This document shows positions 19,796 to 29,692 of a stretch of DNA of 64,000 nucleotides, in pieces. The translations under genes and the position numbers were made by a program. Source of the DNA: Palleronia sediminis (lineage in GTDB: Bacteria; Pseudomonadota; Alphaproteobacteria; Rhodobacterales; Rhodobacteraceae); assembly GCF_004358695.1 (NCBI RefSeq), contig NZ_SNAA01000006.1, positions 1 to 64,000 of the forward strand. Direction: 5' to 3'. The number at the start of each line of letters is the position of its first letter. Positions within the stretch are counted from its first letter, which is position 1. The notes beneath the pieces were generated by a model. That model had not been told where the DNA came from, ran no database searches, and worked only from the letters and a program-made list of their open reading frames with translations.

Positions 19796-21154
19796 TCAGC
19801 CTCCGAGTATGCCGGGCAGCCATAAGGTCAGCGCCGGAAAGCCGAGCAGCAGCACCACGCGAAGGATCTCGGCCGTGAAAAAGGGCAGCACGCCCTTGAA
19901 GGTCTCGATCATGGGCGTGTCGCGCGCCAGCGCCGAGATGACGAAGACGTTCATGCCGACCGGTGGCGTGATCAGGCCGAGTTCGACCACGATCAACGCC
20001 AATATCCCGAACCAGATCTTGAGATCGTCGGTCGACATGCCAAAGCCCGACCCTTCGGCGCCCTGGTAGAGCCCGCCGTTGATCTCGACCAGCATCGGCC
20101 AGAAGAACGGGATCACCAGCAGGATCATCGACAGGCTGTCCATCAGGCAGCCGAGCGCGATCAGCGCCAGCAGGAGCAGGACCATCACGGCCATCGGCGC
20201 GAGGCCGGATTCGGCGATCCAGGCGGCGGCCTGCTGCGGCAAACCGATCCGGCTCATGAAGATCTTCATGAGTTCGGCGCCCAGCAGGATCAGGTAGATC
20301 ATGCCCGTGTTCGCGGCGGTGGCGAGCAATGCCGTCTTGATCGCGGCAAGGTTCACCCGCCCGCGAAGCGCGCCGTAGATCCAGACCAGCGTCACGCCGA
20401 CGGCGGCCGCCGGGGTCGGGTTGAACAGACCGGCATAGATTCCGCCGAGAACGAGGCCGAAGATGCCGATCACCGGCAGGAGGCCGAGCGAGGCGGCGCG
20501 GAACTCGGCGCGGTCGACGGCGCCGCCCTTGGGGCCGGCGTCGGGCCAGATCGCGACATAGATCGCGATGGTGGCGAGAAACAGCAGAACCGCGAGGATA
20601 CCGGGCAGCATCGCCGCGGCGAACATCGTGACGATATTCGCCTCGACGATGATCGCGTAGATGATGAGCACGACAGATGGCGGGATCAGGATGCCCAGCA
20701 CGCCGCCCGCGGCAAGGCTGCCCGTGGCCAGCGCGCCCGAGTAGTTGTAGCGCTTGAGCTCGGGCAGGGCGACCTTGCCCATGGTGGATGCCGTGGCCAG
20801 CGACGAGCCGCAGACCGCGCCGAAGCCCGCGCAACCGGCGATCGCGGCCATGGCGGTGCCGCCGCGCATCCAGCCCAGCCAGGCATTCGCGCCGCGAAAC
20901 AGCGCCTGGCTCAGCCCGGCGACCACAGCAAGCTCGCCCATCAGGATGAACATCGGCACGACCGAAAGATCGTAGATCGAGAATTGACCGTAGGCGAGCG
21001 TCTTGAGCTGGCTCAGCAGAAGCGCCGGCCCATTGACCAGGGCGATGCCCCCGCCGCCGACGATGATCATCGCATAGCCGATCGGCATTCGGATCGCGAT
21101 CAGCGCGACGAGAACGACGAGCGCGGCGATCCCTATCGTGACGGGGTCAGACAT
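19796..21154 (-). CDS. TRAP transporter large permease (DctM family)
   Basis: The protein has 452 residues and about 12 hydrophobic segments. It includes the DctM-typical GGVLGILIPPSVVLIIYA and the repeated inverted-topology half ending near GLITPPVGMNVFVI. It is the sodium-coupled permease of a TRAP importer for an organic acid. It overlaps the small subunit gene by 8 bases and is followed after 1 base by the ThDP decarboxylase, so import and first catabolic step are co-expressed. Confidence 0.93.
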   Translation of the reverse strand: MSDPVTIGIAALVVLVALIAIRMPIGYAMIIVGGGGIALVNGPALLLSQLKTLAYGQFSIYDLSVVPMFILMGELAVVAGLSQALFRGANAWLGWMRGGTAMAAIAGCAGFGAVCGSSLATASTMGKVALPELKRYNYSGALATGSLAAGGVLGILIPPSVVLIIYAIIVEANIVTMFAAAMLPGILAVLLFLATIAIYVAIWPDAGPKGGAVDRAEFRAASLGLLPVIGIFGLVLGGIYAGLFNPTPAAAVGVTLVWIYGALRGRVNLAAIKTALLATAANTGMIYLILLGAELMKIFMSRIGLPQQAAAWIAESGLAPMAVMVLLLLALIALGCLMDSLSMILLVIPFFWPMLVEINGGLYQGAEGSGFGMSTDDLKIWFGILALIVVELGLITPPVGMNVFVISALARDTPMIETFKGVLPFFTAEILRVVLLLGFPALTLWLPGILGG

Positions 21155-21668
21155 GACGCGCCCCCCGCAACGCGCGAAGCGCCTCGGACAGGCTCACCAG
21201 CGCGGCGGCGGCCAAGAGCGCCAGCGACACAAGGATCGGCACGAAAGCATACCATATCGGCAGTTGCAGGATCGCCGTGGCATAGCCGTAGTCGCGTTGA
21301 TCGGCCATGCCGGCCGACATGCGCCACAGCAGGATGGCGGCGAACCCGGTCGCGACCAGCGCCGCCAGCGCCTTGAACGCGGCCAGCCAGCGCGGGCCGG
21401 CCCCGGCGGTAAAGATGTCGGCGGTCACGTTGACCTCCCTGATCTGGCAGTAGGGCAGGAAGGCAAAGACCGCGATGGCCACGCCCATCTCGGTCAGTTC
21501 GAAATCGCCGGGAAAGGAACGGCCGATCGCCGCCCCGATCACGGCGAGCATGTTGACCGCGATCACGGCGAGCAACACGAGGCCGCCGACCAGAGCCCAT
21601 GCCGAGGTCAGCCGCTCGACCGCGCCGGCGATTCCGGCGCGGCGTTCGTCCCCGGCGGTCGCGGTCAT
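21147..21668 (-). CDS. TRAP transporter small permease (DctQ family)
   Basis: The protein has 173 residues with four membrane helices and the DctQ signature FELTEMGVAIAVFAFLPYCQ near the second helix. It forms the membrane complex with the large permease. Its start overlaps the binding-protein stop by 4 bases (ATGA) and its stop overlaps the large-permease start. Confidence 0.92.
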   Translation of the reverse strand: MTATAGDERRAGIAGAVERLTSAWALVGGLVLLAVIAVNMLAVIGAAIGRSFPGDFELTEMGVAIAVFAFLPYCQIREVNVTADIFTAGAGPRWLAAFKALAALVATGFAAILLWRMSAGMADQRDYGYATAILQLPIWYAFVPILVSLALLAAAALVSLSEALRALRGARHV

Positions 21669-22702
21669 TGCGCGGCGTTTTCTTCGATCTTGCCGCGTGC
21701 GGCTTCGACCAGCGCGGCGCCATCGATCCCTTCGCCCGAGACGTCCTCGACCCAGCGGTCGACCACGGGGGTGAGACGCTCGATGAAGGCTGCGGTTTCA
21801 TCCTCGGTCAGGGTGATGTGCTCGTTGCCGGCATCCGTCGCCACGTTGATCCCGAAATCGTCCACCTCGCGCCAGACGCGGCCCATCTCGGCGACCCATT
21901 CGCGGCCCGAGGCGTCGCGGAACGCCTGCTGGATGTCCTCGGGCAGGCTGTCCCAGCGCGCCTGGTTCATCGAGACCTGGAAGGTGCTGGTGCCGAAACG
22001 GGTCCGGTCGGCGCCCTCGATCTGGTACTCGGTCTGCTCCTGCACGTTCAGCGCCGGGATGATCTCCCACGGGATGAAGGCGCCGTCGATCACGCCCTTG
22101 GACAGGGCCTGCGGCAGATCGGGGACCGGCATCGCGATGGGGTTGGCGCCGAGCGCCTCGATGACCCAGGCGCCGGTGCGCGTCGGGATCCGGAGGCTGG
22201 TGCCCGAAAGATCCTCGGGGGTGCGCACGGCCTTGTCGGCCATATGGATGCCTTGCCCGGCATGGACATGCAGGAACATCACCTCGAGGCCGCGATAATC
22301 GTCGGCCAGATGCTCGTCGAACATGTCGTACATGGCGAGGTTGGTGGCCTCGGGGTCGTTCATGTAGACCGTCGGCAGCTCGAACACCTCGGTGCGCGGG
22401 AAAAGGCCGGGCGTGTAGCCGTTCAGCGTCCAGATCAGGTCGACGACGCCGTCGCGGGCCTGGCTGACCAGTTCGGTCGGGCGCCCACCCAGCGTCATCG
22501 AGGGAAAGATTTCGATCTCGACGCGGCCGCCGGAGTTCTCTTCGACCGCCTCGGCCCAGGGCTCGAGCATCCGGGTCTGGGCCGGGGCCTGCGCGCCGAG
22601 GAAGTGGTGCAGGCGAAAGGTGTATTCCTGCGCCGATGCGCCGCCTGCGACGAGTGCAAGGGCCGAGGCCGCAAGAGCGGTCTTGATGAATGTGCTAGGC
22701 AT
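21665..22702 (-). CDS. TRAP transporter solute-binding protein (DctP family)
   Basis: The protein has 345 residues with a Sec signal peptide (about 1-25, ending GASAQ). The TRAP-typical carboxylate-binding Arg lies in GTSLRIPTRTGAW, followed by PVPDLPQALSKGVIDGAF. The ATG at 22702 is preceded by GGGAGGA. It is the first gene of the TRAP-decarboxylase operon. Its ligand is probably an aromatic or other carboxylate, judging from the enzymes encoded with it; this is inferred. Confidence 0.9.
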   Translation of the reverse strand: MPSTFIKTALAASALALVAGGASAQEYTFRLHHFLGAQAPAQTRMLEPWAEAVEENSGGRVEIEIFPSMTLGGRPTELVSQARDGVVDLIWTLNGYTPGLFPRTEVFELPTVYMNDPEATNLAMYDMFDEHLADDYRGLEVMFLHVHAGQGIHMADKAVRTPEDLSGTSLRIPTRTGAWVIEALGANPIAMPVPDLPQALSKGVIDGAFIPWEIIPALNVQEQTEYQIEGADRTRFGTSTFQVSMNQARWDSLPEDIQQAFRDASGREWVAEMGRVWREVDDFGINVATDAGNEHITLTEDETAAFIERLTPVVDRWVEDVSGEGIDGAALVEAARGKIEENAAQ

Positions 22703-22896
22703 ATCGTCCTCCCAATGGGCGTGCGGCGGAAACCGCCGATCCGGTCGTCCAACGCGGCTCTCCTCCGCCGCGACAAGACGCTTGGGGCAGTTTATCTTTA
22801 AGTTTTGCCGCTGCAAAATGATGATTACGGCGTTTTGATTGCCGAAACCGGAAAGCATGTCGGGCCGGACGCTCGATCGCCCGGCCCGATCAGCGT

Positions 22897-24345
22897 TCAG
22901 ATCGGATAGTGCAGGTCGCCATCCTGAACGGTGATCCACCGCAGGTCGGTGAACTCGTGCACGCCCCAGATCCCGCCGAAGCGACCATGCCCCGACTGCT
23001 TGACGCCGCCGAACGGCATCTGCGCCTCGTCATGCACCGTGGGGCCGTTCACGTGGCAGATGCCGCTTTCGACCCGGCGGGCGATGGCCATGGCACGGGT
23101 GGTGTCGCGGCCGAACACGGCCGCGGCCAGTCCGAAATCGCTGTCATTGGCGATGCGCACCGCCTCGTCGGCATCGGCGGCGCGGATGACGGCGGCCACC
23201 GGGCCGAAGCTTTCCTCGGAATAGAGGCGCATCTGCGGCGTGACGCGGTCGAGCGCGGCGGCGTTCAGCAGCACCCCCTCGCCACCGCCGGCGATCAGCT
23301 TCGCGCCCTTTTGCGTGGCGTCCTCGATCAGCCCGCGCACACGGTCCGCCGCCGCGGCGCCGATCATCGCCCCGAGCGGGTGCTCGGCCTTGTCCGGGTC
23401 GCCCGCGGTCAGGCTTTCGACCTTGGCGGCGAGCTTTTCGACAAAGGCGTCGGCCACGGCGTCGACCACGATGATCCGCTCGGTCGACATGCAGATCTGG
23501 CCCTGGTTCATGTAGGCGGCAAAGCCCGCCGCGGCGACGGCGGCATCCAGGTCGGCATCCTCGAGCACGATCATCGGGGCCTTGCCGCCAAGCTCCAGCA
23601 GCGCGGGCTTGAGATGGCGGCCGCAGCTTTCGGCGATGATCCGTCCGACGCGCGTCGAGCCGGTGAAGTTCACGCGCCGCACCGCCGGATGGGCGATCAC
23701 CGTCTCGACGATGGCATGCGCGTCATCGGGCGCGTTCGAGATCGCGTTGAGCGTGCCCGCGGGGAAACCGGCCTCGGCCACCGCCTCGACGATCAGCGCA
23801 TGGGTGCGCGGGCAAAGCTCGGAGGTTTTCATCACCACGGTGTTGCCACAAGCCAGGGGCGTCGCGATGGCCCGCACGCCAAGGATCACCGGGGCGTTCC
23901 AGGGTGCCATGGCAAGCACGACCCCGGCCGGCTGCCGCACCGCGTATGCCGTGGTGCCGGGGCGGTTCGACGGCACGATCTCGCCCTTGATCTGGGTGAC
24001 GAGTCCCGCGGCCTCGATCAGCATTTCGCTTGCAAGCATGCAGTTGAAACGGGCCCAGCCCTCGGTCGCGCCGGTCTCTTCCTTCATCGCCGCGACGATC
24101 GCATCGGTTTTCCGGGTCAGCGCATCGGCCGCGGCGAGCATCGTGCGGCGGCGTTGCGACGGCGGGGTGGCGGACCATTCGGCAAAGGCGGCGGCCGCGG
24201 CCTCGACCGCGCGGGATGCGTCCTCCTCGGTGGCGGCTGCCGCGCGCGTGACGACGGTGTCGGTCACGGGATTGGCGCGCTCGAACGTGCGCCCGCCCGT
24301 GGCAGGCGCGAACTCGCCCCCGATATAGAGATCCAGCGTTTCCAT
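22897..24345 (-). CDS. NAD(P)-dependent aldehyde dehydrogenase (aryl-aldehyde type)
   Basis: The protein has 482 residues, full length for the ALDH superfamily. The catalytic Glu is in LELGGKAP, the nucleophile Cys in NQGQICMSTERI, and the Asn in APWNAPV. The sequence style (INGPTVHDEAQMPFGGVKQSG) resembles benzaldehyde, salicylaldehyde and vanillin dehydrogenases. GAGGAGG precedes the ATG at 24345. It stands as its own transcript, 194 bases upstream of the TRAP operon on the same strand, and divergent from an AraC regulator. It would oxidise the aldehyde made by the ThDP decarboxylase to a benzoate. Confidence 0.85.
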   Translation of the reverse strand: METLDLYIGGEFAPATGGRTFERANPVTDTVVTRAAAATEEDASRAVEAAAAAFAEWSATPPSQRRRTMLAAADALTRKTDAIVAAMKEETGATEGWARFNCMLASEMLIEAAGLVTQIKGEIVPSNRPGTTAYAVRQPAGVVLAMAPWNAPVILGVRAIATPLACGNTVVMKTSELCPRTHALIVEAVAEAGFPAGTLNAISNAPDDAHAIVETVIAHPAVRRVNFTGSTRVGRIIAESCGRHLKPALLELGGKAPMIVLEDADLDAAVAAAGFAAYMNQGQICMSTERIIVVDAVADAFVEKLAAKVESLTAGDPDKAEHPLGAMIGAAAADRVRGLIEDATQKGAKLIAGGGEGVLLNAAALDRVTPQMRLYSEESFGPVAAVIRAADADEAVRIANDSDFGLAAAVFGRDTTRAMAIARRVESGICHVNGPTVHDEAQMPFGGVKQSGHGRFGGIWGVHEFTDLRWITVQDGDLHYPI

Positions 24346-24484
24346 GGGTGTCCTCCTCATACAGGCCCGACTGGGCCCTTCTTGGTTATAACAGCGATCA
24401 TCCGCCAGAAATGGACGCTTGGGGCTGGAAATTGCATCCAAGCGGCGCAAACCTGCCCGGCGAGGATCATGAGGAAGCCGCACG

Positions 24485-25354
24485 ATGACCCGGCACCCCG
24501 TCGCACCCGACCCGGTTCGCCCCGTCGCGCATCACATCCACGCGCCGTTGCATCAGGTGACATTCGCGCTGCGCCCGGCGCGCGGCCACATGGTCGTGCT
24601 GCTGGGCGGGTCCAGCGCCGTGACGATGGGCGGCGAACCGGCGTCGCGGGCGATACCGGGATTGGCATGGCTGCCCGCCGGAAACGGGGGACGGCTGGTT
24701 TTCGCGCCCGGATCGGTCGGCTGGCTGCTCGAACTGCCCGGCCCGAGACTGGCCCGTGCCGTCCCGCCGGGGCTTGACGAGGCGATGCGCGGATTGCTCG
24801 GAAAGGCGCTTTTCCTGCCGCTCGACAACCCGGCGCTGCGCGACGAATTGCAGACCGGCATGCGGGCGATGCGCGACGAGCTTGCCACCGCCGGGCCGGG
24901 CTTCGACGCCGCCTGCGATTGCCGCCTCGGGCTGATGCTGCTGTCGTTATGGCGCCTCGCGCTGGCGCATCGGGCCGTCGGCGGCGGCGAAACGAGCGGC
25001 CTGTCGGACCGCTTCGTGTTGCTGGCGCAACAGAACGCGCGGTCGCATTGGTCCGTGGCGGAGTATTGCGGCGCGCTCGGGGTCGACCGCGATCGGCTGG
25101 GGCGCGTCGTCCACCGCGCCACCGGCCTGTCGCCTCGCGCCTACCTGCACGGTGAACTGCACCGGCAGGCCTGCGACCTGTTGCTCGGCACGGGGCTTCA
25201 GGTCCGACAGGTCGCTTACCGGCTCGGCTTTTCCGACCCGGCATATTTCAACCGCTTCTTCACCCGGATGGAGGGAACCCCGCCCAGCCGTTTCCGCCGC
25301 AACGCGGCGCGCGCCCGCTCGGCCACGGATGGCAGCTTCGCCGCCTGGCCCTGA
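24485..25354 (+). CDS. AraC-family transcriptional regulator
   Basis: The protein has 289 residues. An N-terminal cupin-like sensor region is followed by the two helix-turn-helix AraC domain (WSVAEYCGALGVDRDRLGRVVHRATG and the GLQVRQVAYRLGFSDPAYFNRFF signature). It is divergent from the aldehyde dehydrogenase gene with a 139-base spacer, so it probably regulates that gene and the TRAP/decarboxylase operon beyond. The effector is likely the imported aromatic acid or its aldehyde (inferred). Confidence 0.88.
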   Translation: MTRHPVAPDPVRPVAHHIHAPLHQVTFALRPARGHMVVLLGGSSAVTMGGEPASRAIPGLAWLPAGNGGRLVFAPGSVGWLLELPGPRLARAVPPGLDEAMRGLLGKALFLPLDNPALRDELQTGMRAMRDELATAGPGFDAACDCRLGLMLLSLWRLALAHRAVGGGETSGLSDRFVLLAQQNARSHWSVAEYCGALGVDRDRLGRVVHRATGLSPRAYLHGELHRQACDLLLGTGLQVRQVAYRLGFSDPAYFNRFFTRMEGTPPSRFRRNAARARSATDGSFAAWP

Positions 25355-25366
25355 TCGGCGGGGCGG

Positions 25367-25385
25367 GCGGGCTTGTGGCGCCCGC
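25367..25385. terminator. Stem-loop between convergent araC-type and ttrA genes
   Basis: GCGGGC at 25367-25372 pairs with GCCCGC at 25380-25385 in the 71-base gap between two convergent genes. There is no T-tract, so a bidirectional terminator is only suggested by position. Confidence 0.3.
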
Positions 25386-25425
25386 GGCCCCGGCAAGGGG
25401 TACGCCGTGGGTCCACCACCCGCCC

Positions 25426-28400
25426 TTACGCCGCCACGTCCTCAAGCTTGCGGATGCGGACCGGAAGGCCCTGGCGGACGCTCGCGCCGCTGATCGGTTC
25501 GAGCCATGTGCCCGCGACCCGGCGGGTCGGGTCGGCAAAGCCCAGCGCGTTGAGGTTCACGCCCGCCCCGATCCACGGGTTTCCGCCATGCGGCTCTCCG
25601 TCGATCAGGTGGCGGGTGGCACCCAGTTCGCTGTGCCCGAAGCCGTGTTCGATCCCCAGGGCGCCGCGCATCACCCCTTCGCCGACCAGCGCGATGCCGA
25701 TGGCGCGGCCTCCGGGGCTTTCGATCTCGAGCGTGTCGCCATGGGCGATCCCGGCGCGGCGGGCATCGGCGGTGTGGATCAGCACCGGGTTATAGGGCTT
25801 GATCATCCGCAACCGGTCGAGCCCCGCGGCGTAGGAGTTGAAGATGTTGGACTTGAAAGAGAACGCCAGCAGCGGCCAGTCGTCCTCGGGGAACAGGTCG
25901 CGCATGGGTGTTCCGTCCGACAGTTCGGCGCGCCGGAACTCGGGCACGCCGCGGTGGCGGCGCCCGGTCTCGCTGTCGATGGCGGTCGCGACATCCTCGT
26001 TGTAGAGGCAGAGCGTGCGCGTCCAGCGGTTGCCCAGCAATTCGCCGTCGTAGGCCTTGGCAAAGTTCTGGAACCGCCCGCCGCGGGAATAGAGATGCGT
26101 GACCGGGCCGCGTTCCTCGGGGGGCAGCGTCTCCTGGATGCGGGGCATCAGACGGCCGATCCCGCTCAGCGCGATATCGTCGTCGCTGGCCGCGGGCAGG
26201 GTGTCGCCCGTGAAAGCCACGTTGGCCGCCGCCCTGAGAAAGAAATCCTCGGCGCGGTCGAGATTGAGCAGGCCGCCATCGGCGGCGGGAATAGCCCCGG
26301 CGCCGAACCCGGCGAGGTTCAGCCGCTTGGCCACGGCGATGAGAAAGCTCTCCATCCCGACCGGGTCGCCATCGGCGGTCTTGACCTGCCGGGGCTCGAT
26401 CACCGGCCAGCAGGCGGTCGTCGTCTTGGTCAGCGTGCCCGACCACGCGCCGGTGAAGCCCCAGACCTCGTACATGACCGAGTCGGGAAAGATGTAGTCG
26501 GCATAGCGGTTCGTTTCGTTGATGAACCCGTCGATCGCGACGTAGAGCCCCAGCCGGGAGGGGTCGGCCATCCGGTCGCCGATCAGCTCCTGCAACCCGG
26601 CCTGGCCGTAAAGCGGGTTGGCCATGACGCCGATCACCGCCTTGATCGGGTAGGGATAGCCGTCGAGCGCCGAGGCCAGATGCTCGGTCAGCACCGGCGG
26701 CGCCAGCTTTCGCCAGGGCGCCCTGGCCGGGTAGGGGTTCTCGCCCGCCGCGACGCGCCGATTGTATTCCGACGATTTCTCATAGGGGAATTTCGAGCGC
26801 GACAGGAACACGCCCTGCGGTTTGCGCATCTCGGGAAAGGTCGCCAGGTCGTAGCGCGGCCCGTTGCCGAAGCCGTTGAAGCTGCCGCCGCCATGGGCCG
26901 AGCCGCCCTTGTGGTTCATCGACCCCGCCAGCAGGTTCAGCACCTGGATGCCGTAGGCCGCGTGGAACCCGGTGGCCGACATCATGCCGCCATGGCAATC
27001 GACCACCGCGCGGCGCCCGCCCGCCTTGAACCGGCGGGCGATCTCGACGATGCGATCTTCGGGGATGCCACATTCGGCGGCATAGTCGGCAAGCGTATGC
27101 TCCAGGGCGGCCTCGCGCAAAAGCGTCAGGCTCGACGCGACCGCGATCTTGCCGCCATCGGGCAGCGCGATGGCCGTGCGGGCGAACAGATCGCCGCGGT
27201 CGGCACTGTCGGCGGGGGTCGGCGTGCCGCCGGCAAGAACAATCGGACCGTCATCCTCGGCCTCGGGTTCGGCCAGCCCGAGATGGGACTTGCGCAGGAA
27301 CCGGCCCTGCGCGGGGTGTCCGTCCTCGACGATGACGAGATGCGCGGCGTTTGTATGGCCCGCCTCGTTCGCCGCATCCGCCGCCCGCTGCGAGGGCAGG
27401 GACAGGAAATCGGCGGCATAGCCGTCATTCTCGAGCAGCCAGCGGATCAACGCCATCGCCAGCGCGCTGTCGGTGCCCGGTCTCACCGGCACCCAGTTCG
27501 CGCCCTGGGCCGGGTTCACGACCGATGCGTTCAGCGCCGGGTCGACCACGACGTAATCCAGCCCCTTGGCGCGCGCATCCGCAATCAGCCGGCCCTGCCG
27601 CTTGAACGGGTTGCCCGCCTGGCTAGGGGCCGTCCCGATGAACAACGCGAAATCGGCATTCTCGAAATCGGGCTTGGTATGGGCGTTGCTGTCGAGATCG
27701 TTCATCACCGCGCCCGAGCCCATGCGGAAGGCGAGCCCGCAATAGCTGCCGTGATGGCCGTAGTTGCGCGTGCCGAACGCGTTGAAGGCGAACCGCTTGA
27801 GCAGGGCCGAGCGGCCGTAATCGGTGGCCTCCATCACCAGAAGCTGGTTGGTTTTGGGCCCGAGCTCGGGCGCGTCGGGGTCGAGCGGGGTCTCGTAGTC
27901 GTTGATCGCGCGCAGCCCGTCGACCGGGCCCTCGCCGAACAGGTCGCCGCCTTCGCAGATTTCCTCGATGGCCCGCTCGAAGGGCACGGTCCGCCATTCG
28001 CCCGCGCCGCGCGGACCCACCCGCTTGAGCACGTTGAGAACGCGGTGCGGGCTGTCGATCTGGGCGATCATCGCGTTGCCCCGCGCGCAGGCAGTCGAGC
28101 GGTTCTCCTGCCCGTTATGGTCGAAACCCGAGACGCAACGCAGCGCCTCGCGCACGGGGGCGGTCTCGGGCAGGTGCGCGTCGGACGATAGCGGGTGATA
28201 GGGGTTGCCGCGCACGTTCAGCACGCGGTCGGTGGCGTTCTCGATCCGGACCCGCACGCCGCATTGCGTGGTGCAGCCATAGCAGATGGTAAAGGCCATG
28301 CGCTGATCGGGGTTCATCTCGATATCGCCGGTGGCGAGATCGACGCGGTACTCGGGCGCGGGCGCGTCGCCATAGATCGGATGCGCGGGCTTTTCGCCCG

Positions 28401-28518
28401 AACTGCCCGACAGGCCATGCGCCATCTTTTCGAGCGGCGCAGAATAGCCCGCGGCAAAGGTGGCGGTTCCGGCGACGGCGACGCCGCCCTGAAGCAGTCT
28501 GCGACGCGACTTATCCAT
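25426..28518 (-). CDS. ttrA: Tetrathionate reductase catalytic subunit A (molybdopterin enzyme)
   Basis: The protein has 1030 residues. It has a Tat signal (SRRRLLQGG at 4-12) and a [4Fe-4S] motif with Cys79, Cys82 and Cys86, plus a later Cys in STACARGN. The molybdopterin folds of the DMSO-reductase superfamily follow. The Cys in GSYCGLAFRMGSGA is the likely Mo ligand and fits TtrA. The C terminus (IEHGFGHSELGAT, LGFADPTRRV, SVRQGLP) strongly recalls Salmonella TtrA. It reduces tetrathionate to thiosulfate in the periplasm as a respiratory acceptor. Its start overlaps ttrC by 8 bases. Another sulfur-oxyanion substrate is possible. Confidence 0.87.
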   Translation of the reverse strand: MDKSRRRLLQGGVAVAGTATFAAGYSAPLEKMAHGLSGSSGEKPAHPIYGDAPAPEYRVDLATGDIEMNPDQRMAFTICYGCTTQCGVRVRIENATDRVLNVRGNPYHPLSSDAHLPETAPVREALRCVSGFDHNGQENRSTACARGNAMIAQIDSPHRVLNVLKRVGPRGAGEWRTVPFERAIEEICEGGDLFGEGPVDGLRAINDYETPLDPDAPELGPKTNQLLVMEATDYGRSALLKRFAFNAFGTRNYGHHGSYCGLAFRMGSGAVMNDLDSNAHTKPDFENADFALFIGTAPSQAGNPFKRQGRLIADARAKGLDYVVVDPALNASVVNPAQGANWVPVRPGTDSALAMALIRWLLENDGYAADFLSLPSQRAADAANEAGHTNAAHLVIVEDGHPAQGRFLRKSHLGLAEPEAEDDGPIVLAGGTPTPADSADRGDLFARTAIALPDGGKIAVASSLTLLREAALEHTLADYAAECGIPEDRIVEIARRFKAGGRRAVVDCHGGMMSATGFHAAYGIQVLNLLAGSMNHKGGSAHGGGSFNGFGNGPRYDLATFPEMRKPQGVFLSRSKFPYEKSSEYNRRVAAGENPYPARAPWRKLAPPVLTEHLASALDGYPYPIKAVIGVMANPLYGQAGLQELIGDRMADPSRLGLYVAIDGFINETNRYADYIFPDSVMYEVWGFTGAWSGTLTKTTTACWPVIEPRQVKTADGDPVGMESFLIAVAKRLNLAGFGAGAIPAADGGLLNLDRAEDFFLRAAANVAFTGDTLPAASDDDIALSGIGRLMPRIQETLPPEERGPVTHLYSRGGRFQNFAKAYDGELLGNRWTRTLCLYNEDVATAIDSETGRRHRGVPEFRRAELSDGTPMRDLFPEDDWPLLAFSFKSNIFNSYAAGLDRLRMIKPYNPVLIHTADARRAGIAHGDTLEIESPGGRAIGIALVGEGVMRGALGIEHGFGHSELGATRHLIDGEPHGGNPWIGAGVNLNALGFADPTRRVAGTWLEPISGASVRQGLPVRIRKLEDVAA

Positions 28519-29692
28519 GAGAAGGCACTCCCTTCGGATCGGGGGAGACGGCCGGTTCGCCGGCGCCGCCGAGCGCCGCGCGCCATGGCACGAAGATGTC
28601 GATCAGCATGAGCACGGCGAGCCACAGGCCAAAGCTGCCGACGATGCCCAAAAGCCCGCCCGAACCCATCGCGAGGTGGTATTCGCTGAACCCCGCGGTC
28701 TGGCGTTGCACGGTCTGCACGTTCATCAGCACGGCCCAGCGGAACATCCACGCGGTATGCAGCGCAAGCAGGCCGAAGACCCAGGCAAGGCCGCGGATCT
28801 GCGGACGCAGCAGCAGCACCAGGACGCCGAGAAACAGCAGCCCGCCCGTGGCGATGGCGCGGAAGGTCATCGCCCGCCAGTCGGGATTGTCCTGCACCGA
28901 GTCGAGGGCGGCGGCGACCGACGGATCGCGGTTGCCCAGCCCCACCGCGAACCACAGCGCGGCGGTGATGCCGGCCAGCACGCAGGCGATCAGCAGCACC
29001 ATCAGCAACTGGCGCGAGGTGGCGCGGCTGCGCGATGCCGCCCGGCCCATCGCGCGCAGCTCGGCCGCGCGGGTGCCGGTGAACCGGTCGAGCACCAGCA
29101 ACAGGCCGGTCGAGCCGATCAGCCCGGTGGCGACGAACATCACCGGCAGGAAATCGGTATGCCAAAGCGGGCGGCCCTTGATGACCGCGATCTCGTAGCC
29201 GGTATAGACCGCCACCACGATCGAGGCGGCAAAGGCGCCGAGCCCGGTCAGTACGACCGACCAGCGCGGGCTCGTCCAGTCGCCGAGCGTGACGATGCGC
29301 GCGACGCCGCCGACCAGGCCCGGTCCGCGCCATGCCTTCATCGGTTCGCGCCAGACCAGCCAGGCAAGCGCCACGGTCAACAGCACGAAAAGCGGCAGGA
29401 ACACCGACCCGATCGACATCCACGACCACGGCGTGAAATAGGCGTAGAAATGCCAGAACCGCAGCGGCTGGTGCAGATCCGCCAGCAGCGAGACGGGCGC
29501 CACGATGGCCGTCGTCACCGCCGCGACGAGAGCGAGACGGGCCACCGGTTTCCACCGTTCGAGCCCCAGGACGGTGCCGGGGAACGCCAGCCACAGCGAC
29601 GTGTAGGACAGCGCCACGAGAAAGAAATACTGCACCGCCCAAGGATACCACGCGATGTCGTAGCGCGGTGCGATGACCTCAATGCTCTGCAT
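28511..29692 (-). CDS. ttrC: Tetrathionate reductase membrane subunit C (NrfD family)
   Basis: The protein has 393 residues with about nine membrane helices of the NrfD/PsrC type. An early helix holds PWAVQYFFLVALSY, and WHFYAYFTPWSW follows in the second loop. It takes electrons from quinol and passes them to TtrB. I chose the ATG at 29692 (MQSIEVIAP), which overlaps the ttrB stop by 14 bases; a GTG at 29713 would add seven residues. Together with ttrB and ttrA it gives the B-C-A order known from Salmonella. Confidence 0.87.
   Translation of the reverse strand: MQSIEVIAPRYDIAWYPWAVQYFFLVALSYTSLWLAFPGTVLGLERWKPVARLALVAAVTTAIVAPVSLLADLHQPLRFWHFYAYFTPWSWMSIGSVFLPLFVLLTVALAWLVWREPMKAWRGPGLVGGVARIVTLGDWTSPRWSVVLTGLGAFAASIVVAVYTGYEIAVIKGRPLWHTDFLPVMFVATGLIGSTGLLLVLDRFTGTRAAELRAMGRAASRSRATSRQLLMVLLIACVLAGITAALWFAVGLGNRDPSVAAALDSVQDNPDWRAMTFRAIATGGLLFLGVLVLLLRPQIRGLAWVFGLLALHTAWMFRWAVLMNVQTVQRQTAGFSEYHLAMGSGGLLGIVGSFGLWLAVLMLIDIFVPWRAALGGAGEPAVSPDPKGVPSHG

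Noticed and set aside
25375-28191. Very long open frame (938 codons) on the plus strand opposite ttrA
   Set aside because: It lies antisense to a gene with complete TtrA motifs, has no recognisable domains, and such long shadow frames are expected at this GC content.
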